7,055 bases of DNA, from the NCBI GenBank assembly GCA_030043855.1, contig JASHWW010000123.1, forward strand, positions 1 through 7,055, in the 5' to 3' direction. The notes below the pieces were generated by a model. That model was not told the origin of the DNA. It was given only the letters and a program-made list of their open reading frames with translations, and did not search any database. Both the position numbers and the translations under genes were made by a program. Below are positions 1 through 6,118 of the stretch, piece after piece. Source of the stretch: Thermoplasmata archaeon (GTDB taxonomy: Archaea > Thermoplasmatota > Thermoplasmata > Lutacidiplasmatales > UBA184). The number at the start of each line of letters is the position of its first letter. The stretch's first letter is position 1.

Positions 1-1
1 G

Positions 2-55
2 CGGCACGGATTCCGCGTGATGGGCCCGGTTCGGATGTATCAGAGTCGCTGGTAG
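2..55 (+). CDS. Possible C-terminal tail of an unidentified gene (partial, 5' end outside window)
   Basis: In frame 2 of the plus strand the window opens directly into codons reading RHGFRVMGPVRMYQSRW, ending at a TAG at 53-55. Most codons end in G or C, as in the real genes of this window, and the Gly-Phe-Arg followed by Gly-Pro-Val-Arg-Met-Tyr is reminiscent of the last strand of GNAT acetyltransferases. Seventeen residues are too few to assign a family. Frame 1 is also open, to a stop at 82-84, with weaker G/C bias at third positions. If real, the gene converges on the histidine phosphatase with about 25 bp between the two stops. Confidence 0.33.
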   Translation, partial: RHGFRVMGPVRMYQSRW

Positions 56-80
56 CGGCCGCCTTCGACCTACGCCGTCC

Positions 81-656
81 CTAGAGTCGGGTGCGGGGAT
101 CGTTCACCCGCAATACCTGGGTCTCGACGTCGCCCGGTCCGACGAACCGCAGGAGGATCCCCTCGCAACACTTGCAGGGGCCGCCCAATCGGTCGAGATG
201 ACCCGGCGAGCTCCACGCAGCCGCCGCGAGTTCCGGGAACCCCCCGTGCGTGACGACGAGCGCACGCTCGTCGTCGTCCAGTCGTTCGACCAGTTGAAGG
301 ACCGACGTCCGCAGTCGAGCGACCAGCTCCTGAGCGGCGGGATTTCGGCGGACCTGGGCCCCTGCCTCGGCAAAGGAGAGAGGCCAGGGGATCGCCCCTT
401 GCCCGAAATCGTACCACAAATCGTCCGTACGGTCGACCACGACTCCCATCGCCTCGGCCGTTTCTACCGCCCGAGCCGCCGGACTCGCCAGCACGAAGCG
501 GAACGGCCCCCGGCCGGCCCCGATGTCGCGGGCCAGGTCCCGGCCCTCCTCGGAGAGGTGTTCCTGTCGTCGGTCGCGCGCACTGTGGCGCCGGATCTCC
601 ACTTCCCGCACGGCGGGACGACCCCGCGCCGGGATATGGGGTGGGGTGTCCGCCAC
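81..656 (-). CDS. Histidine phosphatase superfamily (phosphoglycerate mutase-like/SixA-like) protein
   Basis: Encodes 191 residues of the branch-1 histidine phosphatase fold, whose members transfer phosphate from small molecules or phosphoproteins through a phospho-histidine intermediate. Visible motifs are EIRRHS (nucleophile His24 after Arg23, replacing the usual RHG), LSEEG (34-38), SPAARAVETAE with Arg62 (58-68), and VVTHGG with the second catalytic His137. The substrate cannot be read from the sequence. There is no signal peptide or membrane segment, so it is likely cytoplasmic. The GTG start at 656 lies one base after the stop of the upstream metallophosphoesterase, with GAGGT at 671-667 as a plausible ribosome site about 10 nt away, so the two are almost certainly co-transcribed. 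In-frame GTG codons at residues 16 and 19 are alternative starts that would still keep the catalytic motif. An unusual CKCC cluster sits at 161-164, in the region after the second His. Confidence 0.88.
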   Translation of the reverse strand: MADTPPHIPARGRPAVREVEIRRHSARDRRQEHLSEEGRDLARDIGAGRGPFRFVLASPAARAVETAEAMGVVVDRTDDLWYDFGQGAIPWPLSFAEAGAQVRRNPAAQELVARLRTSVLQLVERLDDDERALVVTHGGFPELAAAAWSSPGHLDRLGGPCKCCEGILLRFVGPGDVETQVLRVNDPRTRL

Positions 657-657
657 C

Positions 658-2064
658 CTACTTTCGACCTCGGCCGCTCGGGCGCGCCGGCGGGGGAGGG
701 CTCTTGGTCGCCGGGGTGGCTCCGGACAGGACCGTGTGCGATCGGAGATCGACGCTCACGACATCCGCGGGCTGCAGAACGGTCGCGGCTTGCCCGACCT
801 GGTGGAACTCGATGCGGAGGGTCGCCGCGTCGACCGTCACCCGCAGATACCCGTAATCCTGATCGTCGGACCGGTCGAGAGTCAGGGTCGTGGTCCCCAC
901 GACCGGGTGCGGGTCCAGGTAGGAGACGTTCTGCCCGTTCTGCGGCGGGTCCTTCGGGGATCCCGGCCGGGACCGTACGAGGGGGTCGATCCCGTGCCCC
1001 CCGTCCCCGCAGACGACGTACGGCACCTGATACGGAGATCCCGAGAATTGGAACGTGCGAGTGTACCGCTGGTAGTTGTGGGCGTGCCCCGACAGGATCG
1101 CGTGGGGGTAGACGCCCTGCTGCTGGCAGATGGTGTCGATCTCGGCGAGCATCGCCGGGCTTCCCGCGTGGATCCCGCCGGTCCCGGACCCGGTCGGGGG
1201 CGGTGCATACGAGAACGGAGGATGGTGCACCGCCAGGAGGAGGGCTCCCGCGTATCCGTCCTTCTTTGCCAGCGCCAGCTGGGCGGACAGGAACGCCAGC
1301 TGGTAATCCGGAACGGTGGACCACTTCCCCTGCTCGCTGGAGATCACCCCCGGATCCTCGAGCGAATTGCTGAACAGGCCGATGATGCGCACGAACGGGG
1401 CGTCGAGCGAGAAGTACACGCCGGGTTGGGTCATGGCCGTCCGGTGGAGCGAGCCGGCCTCGGCGGTGACGACGGTCTCCTTGCTGCAGAAGTTCCGCTG
1501 GAACGTCTCGAGCGGGGCGTCGCGTTCGGGGGTTCCGGGAAGGATGAAGGAGTCGTGGTTGCCGGGGATCGCGAAGATCGGCCCGGGATAGTTGCGGTAC
1601 GGATCGTAGAACTCGTCGAAGTAGTACTGCGCCTGGCCGAAGTCGTAGACGACGTCCCCCAGGATGTACAGGAACGCCGGCCGGGACCCGACGGGCGCGG
1701 TCAGGCACTCGTCCGAGACCTGGTCGGAGACCCGGATCTCTCCCGGGTACTTCGCGGCGGTGGACGCACCGATGTCGCCCACCATCTGGAAGACGATCTG
1801 GCTCGCCTTCTGGACCGCACCGACCACGCCCGGTCCGTTCGGGCCCCATGCCGTCGCGAGCGAGAAGAGCCCGTCCGGCGGCGCGTGGGATTCCGGGAAC
1901 CAGACGACATCCTTCGAGAGGAGCTGTTGGATCCGGGCATACTGTTCCTTGTCGGAGGGGTGACGGACCGAGAATCCGGTCGGATCGGGAGTGGTCGTCG
2001 GCTCGTTGAAGGTGGGTTCGTCGAACAACGGATGGGGCAACGGAAACGAACGATTGCGTGGCAT
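658..2064 (-). CDS. Calcineurin-like metallophosphoesterase, purple acid phosphatase-like
   Basis: A 468-residue dinuclear-metal phosphoesterase. The five metal-binding blocks appear in order: GDIG (96-99), GDVVY (136-140), GNHD (168-171), VHHPP (279-283) and GHAH followed by NYQR (326-333). GDxG together with GDxxY is the pattern of purple acid phosphatases, in which the Tyr is the charge-transfer iron ligand, so hydrolysis of phosphomonoesters or related phosphoesters is expected; the substrate is unknown. The N-terminal 90 residues and the basic, proline-rich last 20 residues lie outside the catalytic core. No signal peptide is visible, unlike many secreted acid phosphatases. ATG at 2064 is chosen because GAGGTG lies 6 nt upstream; an in-frame GTG at 2073 is part of that ribosome site and would add only three residues. 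First gene of a leftward operon with the histidine phosphatase, and divergent from the sedolisin. Confidence 0.9.
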   Translation of the reverse strand: MPRNRSFPLPHPLFDEPTFNEPTTTPDPTGFSVRHPSDKEQYARIQQLLSKDVVWFPESHAPPDGLFSLATAWGPNGPGVVGAVQKASQIVFQMVGDIGASTAAKYPGEIRVSDQVSDECLTAPVGSRPAFLYILGDVVYDFGQAQYYFDEFYDPYRNYPGPIFAIPGNHDSFILPGTPERDAPLETFQRNFCSKETVVTAEAGSLHRTAMTQPGVYFSLDAPFVRIIGLFSNSLEDPGVISSEQGKWSTVPDYQLAFLSAQLALAKKDGYAGALLLAVHHPPFSYAPPPTGSGTGGIHAGSPAMLAEIDTICQQQGVYPHAILSGHAHNYQRYTRTFQFSGSPYQVPYVVCGDGGHGIDPLVRSRPGSPKDPPQNGQNVSYLDPHPVVGTTTLTLDRSDDQDYGYLRVTVDAATLRIEFHQVGQAATVLQPADVVSVDLRSHTVLSGATPATKSPPPPARPSGRGRK

Positions 2065-2070
2065 GCGAAA

Positions 2071-2076
2071 CACCTC
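2071..2076 (-). promoter_or_regulatory. Ribosome binding site of the metallophosphoesterase gene
   Basis: GAGGTG read on the minus strand, 6 nt before the ATG at 2064. It decides between this ATG and the GTG at 2073, because that GTG is the last three bases of the site itself. Confidence 0.7.
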
Positions 2077-2262
2077 GGGGCGGTGTCGGCCGAATCGCGT
2101 ACCCGTGGTAAGTATCTTTCGAAACGAGACTTCGAAGCCGACCGTAACGGCCGGATCCGGACGCTATCGAACCGCAGCCGGGTCTCGTACCGTCCCGTTC
2201 CCAACAACGACCAGATGTTCTAAACCGCACACGGTGTATCGGTCTTGGCCCGGAATCGGGCT
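2077..2262. promoter_or_regulatory. Divergent intergenic region with clustered palindromes (metallophosphoesterase/sedolisin)
   Basis: The non-coding space between two divergent genes must hold both promoters. It contains TTTCGAAA (2117-2124) and CTTCGAAG (2130-2137), two 8-bp perfect palindromes with centres 13 bp apart. A 10-bp perfect palindrome, CCGGATCCGG, lies at 2151-2160. ACGAGAC (2124-2130) is inverted as GTCTCGT (2182-2188), with its midpoint almost on the centre of that 10-bp palindrome. On the minus strand, AAAGATACTT (2121-2112) is a weak TATA-like candidate about 50 bp before the metallophosphoesterase ATG; on the plus strand, TTCTAAAC (2218-2225) is an equally weak one about 50 bp before the sedolisin ATG. 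The palindromes are seen directly; the promoter and operator roles are inferred. Confidence 0.4.
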
Positions 2263-2270
2263 GGAGAGGT
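2263..2270 (+). promoter_or_regulatory. Ribosome binding site of the sedolisin gene
   Basis: GGAGAGGT lies just before the ATG at 2273; the GGAG part is 6 nt from the start codon. It supports this start over the in-frame upstream extension of 94 codons, which would run back across the divergent promoter region and into the opposite-strand gene. Confidence 0.7.
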
Positions 2271-2272
2271 CG

Positions 2273-3856
2273 ATGGCACCTGCCCCGCGATCGGATCCGA
2301 CGCCTACGGTCGAGCTGCCTCGGAGTCTTCCTCGCCGACCGAGCGGGGAGGCCAGGAAGGGCCCGTGGACTCGGACCGACCCGATCGAGGTCTCGGTCCT
2401 TCTGCGGCGACGTTCCGCGCCCAACGAACTGCCGAGCATGCAGAGTCTCGGCTCGTCCCCTCTGTCTCGGCGACGGTACCTCTCCCGGGCGGAGCTCGCC
2501 GAACGGCACGGCGCTCGCGCCGAGGACGTGGAGGAGGTCCGGCGATTTGGGGCCGACTTCGGGCTGACGGTGACCACGGTGGCGCTCGATCGACGTACGG
2601 TGAAACTCCGCGGGGCTCCCTCGGCGTTCGAGAAGGCGTTCGGGATTCAGCTGGCCGAATACCAGCACCCGAGGGGGACGTACCGCTCGCACGACACCCC
2701 GCTGCGCGTGCCGGCGGCCCTCGCGAGCGCGATCGTCGGGGTGTTTGGGCTGGACACGCGGCCTCTGCTGCGACCCCACTTTCGGCGGGGCACGGACCCG
2801 GCCGCCGCCGGCCTCCCAATTCCGACCGTCGGAGCGGCCTACGCGTTCCCGAGCGGAGCCGACGGGACGGGAGTGACGGTCGGGCTTCTGGAGTTCGGAG
2901 GCGGGTATGCCACCGCCGACCTGCAGCAGTTCTTCGGTGGTCTGACGCCCCCGGCGAACCCCACCGTCCTCGCGGTCGGGGTGGACGGCGCGACGAATGC
3001 GCCGGCGGGGGACCCCAACGGAGACAACGGAGAGGTCGAGCTCGACATCGAAATGGTCGGTGCGCTCGCTCCGGGCGCGAAGATCGTGGTCTACTTTGCG
3101 CCGGGCGGGGAACAGGGTTTCGTGGACGCGCTCACCACCGCCATGCACGACACCGCGAACGCCCCCGCCATCGTCTCGATCAGCTGGGGCGGGCCGGAAC
3201 CGACCTGGAGCCAGCAGGGGCTCGACGCGTTCAACCAGGTCGCGGAGGACGCCGCCCAACTCGGCGTGACGGTGTTGGCCGCCGCCGGCGATCAGGGAGC
3301 TTCCGACGGGGAGCCGCCGGGCACTCTGGCGGTCGACTTCCCCGCTTCGAGCCCGAACGTCGTGGCCTGCGGCGGAACGGAGCTGACGCTCAACGGGACC
3401 TCGATCGTCTCCGAGGTCGTCTGGAACGAACTGGCGGAGGGCGATGGCGCGACCGGAGGAGGGGTGAGCCAGCAGTTTGGCCTTCCCAGTTACCAGTCGG
3501 GAGTCCATGTCCCCCCGGCACCGAACGGTTCCGCCGGGCGGGGCGTCCCGGATGTGGCGGGGAACGCCGATCCCGTGACGGGCTACGCGATCGTGGTCGA
3601 TGGGCAGGCCGCGGTGGTCGGAGGAACCAGCGCCGTCGCTCCCCTCTACGCCGCGCTCTTCGCCCGGTACGTCCAATCGCTGGGCAAGCCGCTTGGCTTC
3701 GTGAACCCGCTGTTGTACGCGCCGGCGGCGGCCGGCACCTTCCGTCCGATCACGACGGGAAACAACGACGGCTACTCCGCAGGACCGGGATGGAACCCCT
3801 GCACGGGTCTCGGGTCTCCGAACGGGAGCGCGCTCCGTACCGCGTTGCAGACCTGA
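2273..3856 (+). CDS. Kumamolisin-like sedolisin (S53 serine-carboxyl peptidase) with prodomain
   Basis: A 527-residue acid endopeptidase precursor close in sequence to kumamolisin. A prodomain (about 35-175, including the conserved LGLDTRP-type end, here FGLDTRP, followed by RPHFR) precedes a catalytic domain from roughly residue 181. The Ser-Glu-Asp triad is intact: Glu254 and Asp258 in GEVELD, and Ser453 in GGTSAVAPL. The oxyanion Asp340 sits in AAGDQG, and the SWGG and LEFGGGY segments of the extended catalytic network are present. The family is active at low pH and self-processes; this protein probably works outside the cell, although no classical signal peptide is visible (kumamolisin also lacks an obvious one). 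The C-terminal calcium loop is altered: the two usual aspartate ligands are Pro492 and Asn508. Total length is near that of kumamolisin, about 550 residues. The gene is monocistronic, divergent from the phosphatase operon and convergent with the VOC gene. Confidence 0.95.
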   Translation: MAPAPRSDPTPTVELPRSLPRRPSGEARKGPWTRTDPIEVSVLLRRRSAPNELPSMQSLGSSPLSRRRYLSRAELAERHGARAEDVEEVRRFGADFGLTVTTVALDRRTVKLRGAPSAFEKAFGIQLAEYQHPRGTYRSHDTPLRVPAALASAIVGVFGLDTRPLLRPHFRRGTDPAAAGLPIPTVGAAYAFPSGADGTGVTVGLLEFGGGYATADLQQFFGGLTPPANPTVLAVGVDGATNAPAGDPNGDNGEVELDIEMVGALAPGAKIVVYFAPGGEQGFVDALTTAMHDTANAPAIVSISWGGPEPTWSQQGLDAFNQVAEDAAQLGVTVLAAAGDQGASDGEPPGTLAVDFPASSPNVVACGGTELTLNGTSIVSEVVWNELAEGDGATGGGVSQQFGLPSYQSGVHVPPAPNGSAGRGVPDVAGNADPVTGYAIVVDGQAAVVGGTSAVAPLYAALFARYVQSLGKPLGFVNPLLYAPAAAGTFRPITTGNNDGYSAGPGWNPCTGLGSPNGSALRTALQT

Positions 3857-3868
3857 GGCGGACCCGGC

Positions 3869-3881
3869 CGAGGGATCCTCG
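3869..3881. terminator. Small hairpin after the sedolisin stop
   Basis: CGAGG (3869-3873) and CCTCG (3877-3881) form a 5-bp stem around a GAT loop, 13 bp after the sedolisin stop and directly before a stronger hairpin. There is no T-tract. A role in 3'-end formation is inferred from its position only. Confidence 0.3.
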
Positions 3882-3886
3882 CTCGC

Positions 3887-3906
3887 TCACGAGCGCGGGC
3901 TCGTGA
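3887..3906. terminator. Perfect 8-bp hairpin at the convergent gene junction
   Basis: TCACGAGC (3887-3894) and GCTCGTGA (3899-3906) pair perfectly around a GCGG loop. On the minus strand the hairpin includes the stop codon and the last codons of the VOC gene; for the sedolisin transcript it begins 30 bp after the stop. Lying between convergent genes, it could act as a two-way 3'-end or stability element. Neither side carries the T-run of a classical intrinsic terminator, so the terminator call is tentative. Confidence 0.4.
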
Positions 3907-4258
3907 ACCACCACTCGTTCCCCCACGCGTCCCGGACCCCTCCGCGCCGCCCGTCTTCGGCATCGCCGGGTTCCCGAACGGACGTCGCACCCGCCCCGAG
4001 CGCCCGACGATAGGCGGCATCGGCATCCGTCACGTAGAGGTGCAGCATCGCGGGGAAGGTCGGCCGCCCCGCGGGGGCTTCGGCGAGCATCAGCACCGAG
4101 TCCTCGATCCGGAACTCGAGGTGGTTCACGTTCCCCGCCGCATCGGCCGCCTCGAATCCCCGCCGGCCACCGATCCCGGCCTCGATGAACCGGGCAAGTC
4201 CCCGGGCGTCCCGAGCGAGCAAGTAGGGGGCGAGCTTCGGCGTTACCATCGGCTCCAT
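3887..4258 (-). CDS. VOC superfamily protein, PhnB/glyoxalase-bleomycin-resistance-like
   Basis: A 123-residue single-copy VOC protein with paired beta-alpha-beta-beta-beta modules. It begins with KLAPYLLARDARGLARF, where a short strand leads into a helix. GNVNHLEFRIEDSVLMLAE (about 42-60) resembles the PhnB-type strand pair, with His46 at a common metal position. LHLYVTDADAAYRRALGAGA (about 72-91) starts the second module, and RRGGVRDAWGNEWWF (104-118) is the usual final strand. The family includes metal-dependent isomerases, dioxygenases and antibiotic-binding proteins, so the reaction cannot be predicted. The fYe-type segment after the first helix is reduced to a glycine-rich stretch (28-34). 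ATG 4258 is used; ATG 4249, three codons in, is nearly as good, and neither has a strong ribosome site. It lies 116 bp downstream of the AbiEii-like gene on the same strand and may be a separate unit. Confidence 0.82.
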   Translation of the reverse strand: MEPMVTPKLAPYLLARDARGLARFIEAGIGGRRGFEAADAAGNVNHLEFRIEDSVLMLAEAPAGRPTFPAMLHLYVTDADAAYRRALGAGATSVREPGDAEDGRRGGVRDAWGNEWWFTSPRS

Positions 4259-4374
4259 GACCGGTACATCTCGCCGGAGGTCAAAGCCACGGTCGTGAGG
4301 TCGCGCAACGGGGCGTCGCGACGGTCCAGCCTCCGCGGAACCGAACGCGGTGCTCGGGGCGAGCGGACCCGAAG

Positions 4375-5271
4375 TTACCGGGATCGACGGGACGGGGCCG
4401 GGCGCCGGTACGGCTCCAGCTGCGTTTCCAGTTCGGCCCGGAGCCCGTGACGTCGCGCGTCCTCGATCAGGCGGAGTTCGAAGGGGGTGAGATCCCGGAG
4501 GAACCCGAAGCGACGGGCCGCCTCCGCCGACAGCCGGTTCCAATCCCGCTGTCGGGATCGGCCGATCAGCCGCTCGAGGTCGGGCCAGCTCCGCCGACCT
4601 CCGGTGAGCGTGGCCAGGACGCGCTCGGGATCGAACCCCTCCCGGTCGTTCCAGAGTTTGCCGCACGCGAGCAACCGGACCAGGCCCTCGTCGAACCCCT
4701 TCTGGCCGTACCGGATCGCGTCGTACAGGTCGCGCTCGGTGGCCCGTTGCTGGATCGCCCGCAGCTTCTCGGCGATCGCCTCTTCTCGTCGGAGCGACGG
4801 GATCTCGGGCACCGAGAACGGGAGCGCGTCGTAGTACGCCTGGGGAAGGGGGCGCCAGCGAGGCGGGGGCAGGAACGGCTTCTCCCGATAGCTGATCTCG
4901 AGGCGAAACCGTCCCTCGTCCCACTCGTGGGCGTACCCGACCTGACACGCCCAATTCCGTTGCGCTGTTCGATACGGCTCGACGACGGAGAATCGCACGC
5001 CGTGGAACGGCGGCTCGAACGCGGCCCGCAGGGTCGGTTCCGGATCGTCCGGCAGGCCGAGGTTCGTGAAGTCGAGGTCCTCGCTGAGCCTCCCGGCGTC
5101 GCCCGTGACCATCATCCGGACGTACGTCCCGCCCTTGAACGCCAGCTGCTCGGAGACGCCGTGCTCGGCGAGCGCGGCGAGCGCATAGAGGAGGACGACC
5201 TCCTGCTGCGCGATGTGCAGGTCGACCCCCATCACGTTCGCGAACCGGTTCGCGACGGCGCGCGGGATCAT
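4375..5271 (-). CDS. abiEii: AbiEii/AbiGii-family nucleotidyltransferase toxin (type IV toxin-antitoxin)
   Basis: A 298-residue member of the AbiEii (DUF1814-type) nucleotidyltransferase family. The nucleotide-binding block reads FKGGT (45-49) followed by RLSEDLDF (61-68), giving the catalytic DxD as Asp65 and Asp67. The second conserved block is AEKLRAIQQRATERDLYD (167-184), with Lys169, Asp181 and Asp184. In studied members this fold transfers nucleotides to RNA targets or binds GTP and halts growth; the target here is unknown. The core motifs look intact, so an active enzyme is expected. The ATG at 5271 overlaps the upstream antitoxin stop (ATGA), indicating translational coupling. The same frame stays open upstream to 5940, but that part overlaps the antitoxin gene and resembles no known domain. 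The C-terminus is arginine-rich. A solitary metabolic nucleotidyltransferase is a less likely reading, given the AbiEi partner. Confidence 0.88.
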   Translation of the reverse strand: MIPRAVANRFANVMGVDLHIAQQEVVLLYALAALAEHGVSEQLAFKGGTYVRMMVTGDAGRLSEDLDFTNLGLPDDPEPTLRAAFEPPFHGVRFSVVEPYRTAQRNWACQVGYAHEWDEGRFRLEISYREKPFLPPPRWRPLPQAYYDALPFSVPEIPSLRREEAIAEKLRAIQQRATERDLYDAIRYGQKGFDEGLVRLLACGKLWNDREGFDPERVLATLTGGRRSWPDLERLIGRSRQRDWNRLSAEAARRFGFLRDLTPFELRLIEDARRHGLRAELETQLEPYRRPAPSRRSR

Positions 5272-6095
5272 CGCAGTCGCCCCTCGGCGTAGAGCTGGGA
5301 TTCGGGGACGTTCCGGACGACCCGCCACGTGGGGTCGTGCACCCCCCGGCGTCCGTGCACGACGGCCGGTCCGAGCGGCACATACGCCGCGCCGTTGGGG
5401 GGTCGCAAGCGATCGAGGAACGCCCGCGGCGGGCGGTGGGACGGGCGTACGGTCGCGGCGAGGTACCCGAGCCGCTGGGCGACCGCCCGATTCCGGAACC
5501 GGATCGCGTAGTCGGCCAGGGTCGCCCACCGCAGGTTCGGCTTGGCGATCGCCAGGATGTGGGCCGCCCCCGCCATCCCACCCGCCAGCTCCGGCCGGTC
5601 CACGCAGTCGAGGACGGTTCGCTCGCGGTCGCTGACCCGCAGGTCGATCGACCGCCGGCGGAGGGATTCCGCACCGAAGAAGCGGGCGGGTGCGCAGTGG
5701 ACGAACCGGAACTCGGACGGCCCGAACGGACGACGACCCGAGCGTCCGGGCGTCACGACGTAGTAGGCCTGGCCGGCCTGCGGGAGCAGCCCGTGCAACT
5801 CGGCGGCCGTGCCGTAGCCGAAATAGTACGGATCGGCCAGCAGTCGACCGACCCGGAACGGATCCCGGTCCGGGAGCGCGTCCGGTCCGTGCTGGGACGG
5901 GTTGAGCAGGTACACCCCGCGCCGGCCTCGCTCGAGCCATCCCTTCCGGACGAGTCGATGCGCGATCGCCCGGGCGTGGCCGGGCGAGACGCCGGCCCGG
6001 CGGCGGAGGTCGTCCAGCGTCACGACCGACTCCCCGTCGCCTTCCAGGGAGAGGACGACCCTCGCCTCCACCATCGACAACGAACGGCTCGTCAC
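5268..6095 (-). CDS. abiEi: AbiEi-family antitoxin / winged-helix transcriptional regulator
   Basis: About 275 residues if started at GTG 6095. The N-terminal winged helix is clear: TLDDLRRRAGVSPGHARAIAHRLVRKGWLERGRRGVYLLNP spans about residues 26-66, with the RGVY wing typical of AbiEi-type regulators. It is followed by YYFGYGTAAELHGLLPQ (about 90-107), the family's second hallmark, and a basic C-terminal domain. Characterised AbiEi proteins repress their own operon by binding inverted repeats and neutralise the AbiEii toxin without forming a stable complex. Gene order antitoxin-toxin with an ATGA overlap fits that arrangement. The start is uncertain: TTG 6122 lies inside the likely TATA element; GTG 6095 falls about 25-30 bp from it and could be leaderless; ATG 6074 is also possible and keeps the whole helix-turn-helix. 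No Shine-Dalgarno sequence precedes any of the three. Confidence 0.85.
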   Translation of the reverse strand: MTSRSLSMVEARVVLSLEGDGESVVTLDDLRRRAGVSPGHARAIAHRLVRKGWLERGRRGVYLLNPSQHGPDALPDRDPFRVGRLLADPYYFGYGTAAELHGLLPQAGQAYYVVTPGRSGRRPFGPSEFRFVHCAPARFFGAESLRRRSIDLRVSDRERTVLDCVDRPELAGGMAGAAHILAIAKPNLRWATLADYAIRFRNRAVAQRLGYLAATVRPSHRPPRAFLDRLRPPNGAAYVPLGPAVVHGRRGVHDPTWRVVRNVPESQLYAEGRLR

Positions 6096-6118
6096 GAGGG
6101 AGCGGATGTGTTTTTGAT

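Noticed and set aside
198..2223. Long plus-strand open frames opposite the two phosphatase genes
   Set aside because: They show Arg/Gly/Pro-rich composition and no motifs, and the minus strand here carries complete catalytic motif sets for two families.
1991..2272. Upstream in-frame extension of the sedolisin by 94 codons
   Set aside because: It overlaps the start of the divergent gene and the intergenic palindromes, has no family similarity, and a good ribosome site precedes ATG 2273.
464..3676. A 1070-codon open frame on the minus strand running through both phosphatase and sedolisin regions
   Set aside because: It is antisense to the sedolisin and out of frame with the metallophosphoesterase. 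It is Arg/Pro-rich with no recognisable domain, as expected when GC-rich codons leave few stops in other frames.
2245..3906. Alternative 553-codon plus-strand frame overlapping the sedolisin
   Set aside because: It is a shadow frame of a gene with intact S53 motifs and has no recognisable domain of its own.
4259..5674. Upstream extension of the VOC frame, suggesting a large fusion protein
   Set aside because: The extension lies in an alternative frame of the AbiEii/AbiEi genes. The VOC domain is complete from 4258 and of normal single-domain length.
5272..5940. N-terminal extension of the AbiEii-like protein
   Set aside because: It would overlap almost the whole antitoxin gene in another frame, and its composition is shadow-like. 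The ATG at 5271 with the ATGA overlap fits the family N-terminus.
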